Below, piece after piece: positions 55,523-64,000 of a stretch of DNA of 64,000 nucleotides (position 1 is the first letter of the stretch; every line of letters starts with the position of its first letter). Made by a program: the position numbers and the translations under genes. The stretch comes from Botryotinia globosa (Eukaryota; Ascomycota; Leotiomycetes; Helotiales; Sclerotiniaceae): the NCBI GenBank assembly GCA_014898425.1, contig RCSZ01000002.1, positions 1,922,001 to 1,986,000 on the forward strand, in the 5' to 3' direction. The notes beneath the pieces were generated by a model. The model did not search any database. It saw only the letters and a program-made list of their open reading frames with translations, and had not been told where the DNA came from.

Positions 55523-58119
55523 TGTTTTGCGATATGTGTTTCGACTCTAATATTGCGAATTGTTCGTCTCTCGTTAGATATTATGCTGCAAATGCTTCTT
55601 GAATATTCCCTATCGCGAGCGTAATTGTGCAACACGGGCATCTAACGTCTGCCGATCTTTCTGTCCAAAGGATTTCAATGCTGTGAGACCTGAAGCTGCA
55701 GTATGCAAGTTGGTATCGGCCCGCGAAGTTTGCACTTTCGAACAGCGGGGTCTGTACTAAAATGTCATGAAGCCTGATTGCACTAACTAAAGAAGAGCTT
55801 CGAAATTTAGATCAAGCGATTGTGCCTTTCTGTTAGCAGGAATGCCGCAGTATATTGAATGAACGATCTCGATTTCCCACGCTGTAAGTCCCAATAGAAC
55901 CAAAACAAGGGTATATATCGCAAAGGGCGCCTCTTACGGATCTCACTTCGAAAATTCCACGTTCGGTAAAACGAGATGCAGGAACATAAATCAACGATAT
56001 CTGATTGAGAAAAATATGAAAAATATCAAAAGACCGACAAAATTCTTACTGAGAAATGCATTTAGTCACAGATGGGCATTTGGCAAAGTGAGAAGATTGT
56101 CCGGCTGAGGCTCCATATCACTTATCTCAGCCTCCAGGTTTCCATTTTGGGATCGATGACAAGCATGGGCTGATGATTTATAGTGGTAGCCCGGTCTGAT
56201 AGGGTGTTTCTGCCACATAGTATTGGGTGTCGAGACAATTCCAACAAATCAGAGTGACTAGGGGCGGAAGGAATCGAAGATGAGTAGAAGATACATTGAT
56301 GCAATTAGCCAGTAGAAGTGAAGGTGGTGCTGATCGTGTATGCAGGACTATAAGAAAGGACTCAAGAAATTGTCATCGGACGTGGCTGGTTGTGTGGCCC
56401 GGAAAAGAGCAGCAGTAAATGTAAGATATTTACGTACACTGTCGTGTTGGCCAGAACCCCGCGAAGGAAAGGAAGCTGAGATAAGGATGACTGCGATATG
56501 AATGTGATATCACGCCAAAGAATTTCCCCATTCTGCACTTGCGTTGTTTAAATGCAGAGTGCAAAGAGACAGACATGAATTTGGTTCCCCGTGAACTACT
56601 TCGTATACAATTGACAGGCACGAACTGCACACAGAAAATGCTTGTCACACCAACTTGGCTGCCAGCATAAATTCTCAAATGCAAATGGTGCAATCATGCC
56701 CGAAGCTGTCGCTTGCCAGCTGCAAGTATCTATGCAATGGATGCTTCAGATACAAATTTTCGTTTTCCGACATCTCAATTGGTGGAAATGAATCTTCTTC
56801 ATGCGAGAAAGCGGCGTAGGTCCAAAAATGGTCGCTGTTCAGCCCCCAAATCAATAGATGACAGAGTTGGCTGCATCACAAAATGCATTCAGTGTAACCG
56901 GTTAGTACATATTGAGATTAGTCATCCAATTGACAGAGGACCTTGCAGCTCTAATTAAATATCACACAGATCATACCACCTAATGATAAGTAATAGTAGA
57001 TAATGCCTCATGAATAGCATCTTCCCATTTCATATTTCATACTACATCCACAGTTCATTCGAGCAATGTTATGTTGAAGGAATTGGTTTTCATACAACAC
57101 GAGGGAGTGTTGGCTCTTTCTAATTGCTGTATGGTTGGAGTGGTGTGAGGGGCATTATACTTGGACAATCTTATAGCTTTGACACGCCAGGTCTCATCGC
57201 TCTTCATCTGCTCACTGCTTAATTACAATACGCAAAAGTCCGGGTCGCTATGCGTGGCTAAACAAGATGGGAAGTCTCGAAGCGTCTGATTCTGCCTGAC
57301 TTCTGTCTCTTCACAATGAAGCTTCTTTCCGGGAGACGGTTCGAATAGTTTTGCAACAGCCCTCTATCGATTAGTCCGTTCACTCGTCGACCATACTTTC
57401 CCAATTTATCGGGACTCGCTCAGTCATGAGAAAAGTCTCATTGCATATTTACTTGCAAGCGCCCGTAGTTCACAAGAGCGCACGAGACTTTCCATGTTGT
57501 GATCTTACAAAAATGCGTTGAGGTGCAGGCACACCTAGAGAAGCGTCTTTGGTCATAGCCTAGTTGGTTAGGTCACAACAAAGTTACGATATGCACTTCT
57601 GAAGAGCTTTCCTCTGTATCCGATGCTTTACCACCTCTGTTCTTGGAGCGAGATCGGCTAGAAACAAGAAGTGAGATTTTCCAAGTATTCACAAATTGAA
57701 ATCAGAGACTATCTAACATGCTGGGGTTACATTGCACGCGCCTACTCTCTTAATTTCTCTCTTTCCAATCTGAGATGAATATTTGGGAAGTCGCTACAGA
57801 GATACCAACAGAGTGGATTGGAAGGTCTGTAAGTTCGTGGATCGTTTTTTTTCTAAGCTCAGTTTGTTGTTGGTACCAAAATATCAATGAAACAGAAGGT
57901 ACACATCAAGAGTCGCCGATGCCTATGGTTGCTATCGCAGTGATTCGGGGTTTAGGAAGTTGCGTGGAAGAAGAGGTCACACAAATGAGTATAAAGGTCC
58001 ACGTTTCATCCTTCATCTTCGTTCTCAATCATACAACTTTTACATGACAGTATTCAGACACAATTAAGATTCCAACATTCAATTATAAAACATTAATCCC
58101 AACTATTACGATTGCAACA
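55523..58119. other. 2.6-kb intergenic region, no supported gene
   Basis: Short frames only; those at 56713-56958 and 57775-58047 (+) show no motif. A tRNA-like string near 57551-57600 fails on inspection. The right end has TATAAAAC (58083-58090) about 30 bases before the next ATG, and would be its promoter. Confidence 0.5.
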
Positions 58120-58809
58120 ATGGTTCAAATCAAACAACACATTCTCAGTGCTCTTTCACCTATTGCTGCATTATTTTCTACATCTCCTAATCCAATTCAA
58201 TCTGCGCCATTCACGCTGTCCATTATTTCTGATAACAAGTATATAAATGGTTCTTATATACACGGTTGTCACACTGGAGCTGCTCGAACCGCACTTTGTG
58301 CTTTCCCCAAGTGTCATGCTCGTCATGGAGAAAACTCACCGGTATGTTGTCAATCCTTGTAGTCAGATTGCACATTCTACTCATGCCAGTGCCTGGATTC
58401 ACATCAATTCCTGAATTCATATGAGTGATGTACTGATACGAATGTTCAGACTACCTTTCACTTCAACGTCTCCGTTCCACGCGTCGCCAATGATCTTTCA
58501 GGGTCCCTAGTCTACAAATTGCCATATAACACGGATAAGTTTCTTTCCCAGTCGGCAACAATGGAATTTAATCGCTTTTCGCATGATTTTGCCCATCCTT
58601 TATTTGCACATCCTGAGGACACGGAAGGAATCTTTGTCTTTCACCACGATCGCTTGCACCTCAAAGACCATAGAGAGCAGCGATGGTACATCTGCGGTGG
58701 ATATTCTCCTTTCTCCATCAATAGTTATCCCATTTTAGTTTGGTATCATGGAGTTGGAAATCCACAGGCAGAATGTGTCAAGGTGGAGATCAAGAGGACA
58801 TTTGCTTAA
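58120..58809 (+). CDS. Small secreted protein, DUF7907-like
   Basis: Two exons, 58120-58341 and 58450-58809, joined in phase 0 across a 108-nt intron (GTATGT...GTTCAG), about 193 residues. The N-terminus (MVQIKQHILSALSPIAALFS) is a probable signal peptide, with cleavage likely near residue 29. The mature part starts APFTLSIISDNKYINGSYIH then GCHTGAARTALC, the pattern of the fungal DUF7907 family (a strand, then an Asn-Gly-x-Tyr turn, then a Cys-His-x-Gly-Ala-Ala motif). The rest (TTFHFNVSVPR, QRWYICGGYSPFS) is consistent with a beta-sandwich. Four or more Cys fit extracellular disulphides. Function of the family is unknown; such proteins are often secreted during growth on hosts. The match is from memory of the family pattern. 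Confidence 0.72.
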
Positions 58810-59860
58810 TTCCTGGAGGCCGAGTAAAAACAATTAAGCAGTGGGCTCTAGGTTATAGCGCAGCTGACTTTCTGATAAGAATAACTTTGATTAATTCGAG
58901 AAGGAATATTCTCTGTGTATCAACAGCATTTGGGGGCATTGTTATCCCAGAGACGGTTTCACTCTTGGGCAAGCGTCAGTTCTGGAAATATTAGTTTTTA
59001 ATAGACTTCTACCATATTAGGTGCTACTTCCCTTGACTGTCTTCATTAATTCTTTCGTACTGAGATTCGTGAATGGTGACTGCAGCAACTTCGGCTGTCG
59101 TGTCGTGGTAGACTTCTCGTGTCAGTCTTCTCCATTCGCGAGCCAGGAACCCAAGATTTATTTCAGAACTCTCTAATTTGCATTTCGTACATTGCATCTG
59201 TGAGATCCTTTCATGACTCTTTCTGAATTTATCGAGTAGGAGCCGGTCCCAATAAATTGCATAGACATGTTTCTGTCTCGGCTAGGGTCGAGATCTGGCC
59301 ATTATCACGCATTCCTGAGCACTGGTGCATTGTAACCTTGCGCCCCCATTAATGAATGTGCGAAAGCCCTATTGCCGTGGGTGCTATGCAGGGGGGATTT
59401 CGTAAGTTTAACTTGGCTGACTCAGCTGAGCTGACTATCCAGGAACTATCTGACGAGTGATAATAATATTTTGCCGTGCGCCCCCCTTTCTGGATTTCAA
59501 CCATGTTGCCAAGCTACAAGTTGAACCCTATCATTCCTGAAATATGGGATCAAAATTATACAGTTCACAAAGACCTGGGATCGTTTCGAATTATGCTGCT
59601 AAGATCCTGTATTCAGCGGCCCTCTTATAAGGAGCCTCATCTCGAAAAGGTGGATATATGATTTTTCCCATTCATTGAAGGCCGCGGTAATTTGACTCAA
59701 TAAATTTTCAATCTATTCTGATCAAAAGATGTATTTGGGATCTATGCAGCTACGACCCGGTATAAATGTTCATCAAAGGTGTCTGTCTGGATTTTATTGT
59801 TTCAACAATGCGTCCGTTCAACAACATTCATCGAATGTGCTCACGTGTTTCAATTAGATT
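58810..59860. other. Intergenic region upstream of the DUF3433 pseudogene
   Basis: About 1 kb with short frames only. The true 5' exon(s) of the DUF3433 gene may lie here, for example around the ATG at 59808 or the frame at 59476-59661, but no join could be made with confidence. Confidence 0.45.
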
Positions 59861-62497
59861 TTGTTCAAAATTGACTTTCTAGCGTCATCCGGTAAGAACA
59901 AATACTACAGGCCTCTCGCGACAAGAACGGCGACTCTCACAATCCTGCTTGTAGCTACATTGCTGCTCATCGCATTGCTCGAATATTCCTGCCATGTGAT
60001 TCCACAACACACCGGGTTTGGGTCTACTGCAGACGAACTTGTCAACATTACTCGTTCGAATTTGGATGAGAGAGATGCAGATATACATAAAAAAAGGGCA
60101 GGAGAAGCCAGTCCGTCGAACGAGATTAGCCCTTCTACTTCAGTAGACTCTGCAGCATCTTCTTCTTTAGCTACCACTTTAACGCCAATACCTTCATCTG
60201 GAAAGTCTACCAACCATACAGTTTCTTTGACGGGTGCCAGGTCTTCAGGTGTGACTTCCAAGGCTACAACAACCATACCGACGCCAACTCTGTCTTACGC
60301 TACTTATTTGACTCCTGGTACAACCTTTTCCACAAATATGAATGCTTCGCATCTGACTCCAATTACAGATGAATCTACCTCCGTAGATTCTTTTGCTTTA
60401 GATAGCACGAATTTGTCTCTAAGAGAAGGCATTACAAGTACAACAGGTGGATCATATATGACTCCAGGCTCTACCAACTCATTTATGTTTTACATGGCTT
60501 CTTGTTATCAAACTTCGAAACGTTTGAAGCCAAATTATGATCTCTGCTTACTGTAAAAGAAATTAGACCCAACAATAGCATTCAGCACAAGTGCACCTGG
60601 GATGATTATTTCACGTAAGTCTGAACAGAAAGATTTCAACGATCTGAAAACTAGTCTCGAATTATTGGCGCTAGTTACATGTAGATACTAAATCCACAAC
60701 CCCATCGCCGACTGTGGTGCCCGTGACGGGAGAATATGTTTCAAAAATTACGGTCTCTTCACCCACCACAGTAAATGAAACCCCAATTAACTCCATACAA
60801 AAAGTTTCGGATAGCATCACTGTCGAAGTAATCACATTCACATCAAATTCTCGTGATCCTGACGGTACATTAGTGGAACTGATCATCACATCGTCGTCTC
60901 TGACAGACGATCCCATCTCCACACCTACTGCGACGGTTAAGAATGACTCAAGTGTGTTAGTCATTGTATCAACTTTCAAAAGCGTCTATGAAAGTACCAT
61001 ATTTGCCACTAGCTCTGGTACTACTGTCGACAGACCGGTAGCGACGAGTGCTAATTCAAGTGGAACTTTCGTATATTATAGCAGCGGCACAGTTACTGCA
61101 CCAGATCAGATCACTTATCGACAATATCTCACAGCTTCATTTTTACCACTTTTCTTGACTATATTCTATGCGATTCCATGGCGCATTCTGGAAAACACAA
61201 TCTGTTATATGAAACCCTTCTATCAACTAAGGCCATTTTCGCATTCCGCAGAGTCTGAAGCCATACATATAGACTACGAGACTCCATCGATATTCATTCT
61301 CTCTTTCAAATCTTTGCCCCGGAAACATTTTACAATATTCGTGACAAGTTTGATCTCAATCATCATGTTTGCAGTCGCACCTCGTGCTTCACAAGTCATG
61401 ATAATAGTTGAAAGTAATTATTGCGTGGGAACTGGCTTTGACACCTGCGATAGCTGGGGAATATATCCTAATTTTGCACGACTTCTCGAGGGACTACTAG
61501 GTTTGATCGCAGTGTTTACACTTTTCTTGATATTTGCGGGACTGCGCCGCGATAGTGGTGTATACAGTGAGCCATTGAGCTTCGTTGGGCTAGCAGTCAT
61601 ACGTCGCAAGACTCCCCTTTCATTACAGGCAATAAACAACAGTCAGACAAGATTAGAAGTAGAGGAGACTCGCATTCCCGCTCAAGGATATACATTTTTA
61701 ATGACAGCAGAAGGGGAGATGGCCAGTACTACACAGGACTCAGCTCTCTTGAGATCCAAGAGACCAGAAGATTCTAAGAAAACATTCCTATCAAAAGTAT
61801 TGAAAGGAATCAGGGCTCGACTATTTCCCATTTGCATGCTTTGTTTGTTATGCGGCATTCTTGGCGTGGTGGCCGAATACTACCAAAAAAATGCAAATAC
61901 CGGGTTTAATCGCTTCATGAATTCGCAAGGCTTCAGAGTACGATTCTTCATGACGGCTCTGGGAATGGGAACCAATCTTCTGTAATCGCGCGTTGAAGAT
62001 GGTTAGTCTCCGATTTTTTTTTAAGACAGACTGTGATGACTGACTAAAACATAGATTTCTGTAAGACGGATCCTTATCATCAGCTCATCCGTGGCAACGC
62101 CAACCCTCAGAATTCCATCTTAGCTCCCGTGCATATGAGTCCCTATTCAGCCCTCATCCCTTCCATCGGAAGGAAACATTATCTCGTCTCTTGGATTTCA
62201 TTTTGTTCGATCCTGTCAGAATTCCTACCAATAACTCTAGCCAATATACCGTTCAGTAGTACGGAGACGCGCTTAGTGCTCCTGACCTGTTTTTATCTCG
62301 CCATGGCTATACTTTCGCTCATGATTATTGGTGCTGTCCTACTACTCCTTAGATCTCATCATGGTGTCAAGAGTCTTCCAAAAAAGCCTTGTAAGAATTC
62401 TAGCATCTGCTCACCGCACCTCTGTGACAAATGTAATAAAATCCCTATAAAAATGAGATTTTCTTATATAAATTATTATATTGAATATTTCAATTAA
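59861..62497 (+). pseudogene. DUF3433-type multi-pass membrane protein, apparently broken
   Basis: The first half has YYRPLATRTATLTILLVATL followed by LLIALLEYSC (first membrane helix of a DUF3433 repeat), then a Ser/Thr-rich outer segment. To stay open, two introns are needed at about 60522-60578 and 60615-60684; otherwise a TAA at 60554 intervenes. The second repeat follows from ITYRQYLTASFLPLFLTIFY. Its exon runs to a GTTAGT donor at 62002, and a textbook intron (branch TGACTAA, acceptor CATAG at 62054) joins GAT/D to FCKTDPYHQL, exactly as in the family. Yet the exon carries an in-frame TAA at 61983-61985, seven codons before the donor. The C-terminal exon shows membrane helices (FLPITLANIPF, LAMAILSLMIIGAVLLLL) and then runs into AT-rich DNA. 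The 5' end was not found; the start shown is the opening of the frame. Confidence 0.75.
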
Positions 62498-64000
62498 ATC
62501 TTTATATTTTTTTTTAAAAAAAATCGAAAATAATAAATAATTGAAATCAAAATATAAAAAATTGTTCGAAATATTTTTTATTATTTTTGTTGAATAATTA
62601 TATAATATTGAAATCGAATTTTTTCAAAAATTCTAATATATAATATTTTCCTTATATAAAATAAACAAATTTTCATCAAAATTTAGAATTTAGAATTTTA
62701 ACCCTTTCTGTCGTTGGTCACTCGCTTAGCGTGGGATAAGCTAAGCCGAATTGGGAATAGTATTAAAATAATACTATATTGGAAGCTTAGGCTAGTAGAA
62801 TAGATAGAATTTATTATTGAATTGTATTGTATTGTATTATATATTCATGTGTATATGTAGAAGTGGGTATTAGAAAAAGATCTAAATACAGAGATTCAAG
62901 CTACTTATTTATACTTTTTCCTATCCTCTGTACGTAGGTGGCGCAAGCCTATAATATGTATGTAGCGTACTTGAGATTTCTGATTTTGCAATCAATTTTA
63001 TCAATTTTCTTTATTGATTTGTAATCAATTTTTATAATAAAGAAAAAGGAAAAATAATATTATACAAGATTGCGTCTGTCATTCCGCATTCGGACTAGCT
63101 CCTACGTCATATTTCAAATTTTTCAAAATAATGAATTATTATTTTGAATAAAGAACTAATAAAGGATTTCCTTTTTAATAAAGAATTCTTTATTTTATTT
63201 TTATAATAATATTCTTCCTTATATAAAGAGAATAAAGAATATAAGAAATTTTTCTTATATTATTGAATTTTTATTATTTTATTATAATGATAGAATTTTA
63301 TTATTATAATTAGTTCCCTTAATATTATAATAATATTAAGTGATTTAATTAATATTTATTAAAAACAACACTTTCAAATCCTATTTCAAAAAATAAATAA
63401 AAATATTTTATTTATTTTTTTATAAAATTTGATTAATTAAATAACATTTTTTTAAAAAAAATCTAATTTTATTTTTTATAATAAGAAATAAACTAGGATA
63501 TGAAAAATTGAATAATCCTATATTTTAGTTAGAAAAGCGTTATATATGTAGTGAGGAGAAGCTAGAACTCTTATAATTTCAGTAAGGCTGGAGTATCTAT
63601 AGTAACTATAAACAGCTGTTCATCGAATATCAAAATCATATCAAAAATAGTTATTTTGCTTTATTTATAATAATAAAAAAGAAATATTGAAAATCATTAT
63701 ATTAAATTAAAGTTTCTTAAATATTTTTATTATATATTATAGAATTTAATTTGAATATTTATTATAATTTAAAAATATAGGAATATTATTATTTATGAAA
63801 TTAAATTAATATCAAAGAAAAAGTTTTTGATTTTTATTTATTTTATTAATAAATTTTAATATTTTAAATTTATAATAAATTTTAATATTTTAAATTTATA
63901 ATAACTTTTTATATAAATTATATAATAAATAAAAATTCTAAAAATAAATAATCTTATTTTTATTAAAATATAATCAAAATTAAAAAGATTAATATAAGAC
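62450..64000. other. Extremely AT-rich block, RIP-like, running off the window
   Basis: From about 62450 the sequence becomes almost only A and T, full of TATA, TTAAT and AATAATTT words, unlike anything to its left. A few islands keep GC-containing words, chiefly about 62700-62760, 62870-62990 and 63065-63115. No gene is possible here. Such blocks in filamentous ascomycetes are usually transposons mutated by RIP, often near centromeres or telomeres. A candidate LTR (TGTCGTTGG... at 62709 to ...CTACGTCA at 63109) was considered but lacks a target duplication. Confidence 0.8.

Noticed and set aside
57551..57600. tRNA-like string TAGCCTAGTTGGTTAGGTCA
   Set aside because: Resembles an A box, but there is no B box at a suitable distance and no acceptor stem.
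62709..63109. Possible solo LTR starting TGTCGTTGG and ending ACGTCA within the AT-rich block
   Set aside because: TG...CA ends only; no terminal inverted repeat and no matching target duplication.
1..64000. CRISPR arrays, bacterial operons or prophage-like modules
   Set aside because: None seen; introns and gene families are eukaryotic throughout.

Overview
The window is nuclear DNA of a filamentous ascomycete. The genes have short GT-AG introns (mostly 47-100 nt) with CTAAC/TGACTAA-like branch sites, and the gene content is typical of Pezizomycotina: a Zn2Cys6 regulator, a DUF3433 membrane protein, a RID/Masc1-type DNA methyltransferase and a DUF7923/CCCH protein. Moderate GC with one extremely AT-rich block suggests a Leotiomycete such as Botrytis or Sclerotinia. 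That placement is an inference and was not tested by a search. All exon models were read by eye from splice signals and frame continuity.

Layout. 1-15 kb: a possible 3' end of a gene at the left edge, an FSH-type serine hydrolase, a convergent conserved membrane protein, a very repetitive hydrophilic Gly/His-rich protein, about 3.9 kb without a clear gene, and a Zn2Cys6 transcription factor whose zinc cluster is spread over four exons. 15-22 kb: an F-box/LRR protein, a solo LTR with a perfect 5-bp target duplication, a PaiB-like FMN-binding gene broken by two frameshifts, a probable frameshifted small membrane protein, and a two-finger C2H2 regulator of the kind linked to conidiation. 22-31.5 kb is almost empty and holds a tRNA-like relic and a small MITE. 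31.6-42 kb: a DUF7923/CCCH protein, eIF2B gamma and a candidate Pex22. 42-47.3 kb is gene-poor and holds a second copy of the same MITE. 47.3-59 kb: SRP19/Sec65, a tentative small gene, the RID-type methyltransferase, a Cys-rich single-pass membrane protein and a small secreted DUF7907-like protein. 59.8-62.5 kb: a DUF3433 membrane protein that looks broken (an in-frame stop beside a perfect intron) and whose 3' end runs into the AT-rich block at about 62.45-64 kb.

How it fits together. The housekeeping genes (eIF2B gamma, Sec65, Pex22-like) are islands between gene-poor stretches that collect mobile-element debris and decayed genes. The window carries both a RID-family gene, the family required for repeat-induced point mutation (RIP), and an AT-rich block of the type RIP leaves behind. 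The strongest observations are the solo LTR, the two-copy MITE family, the two clearly broken genes, and the 13-nt and 10-nt micro-exons that encode half of a zinc cluster.
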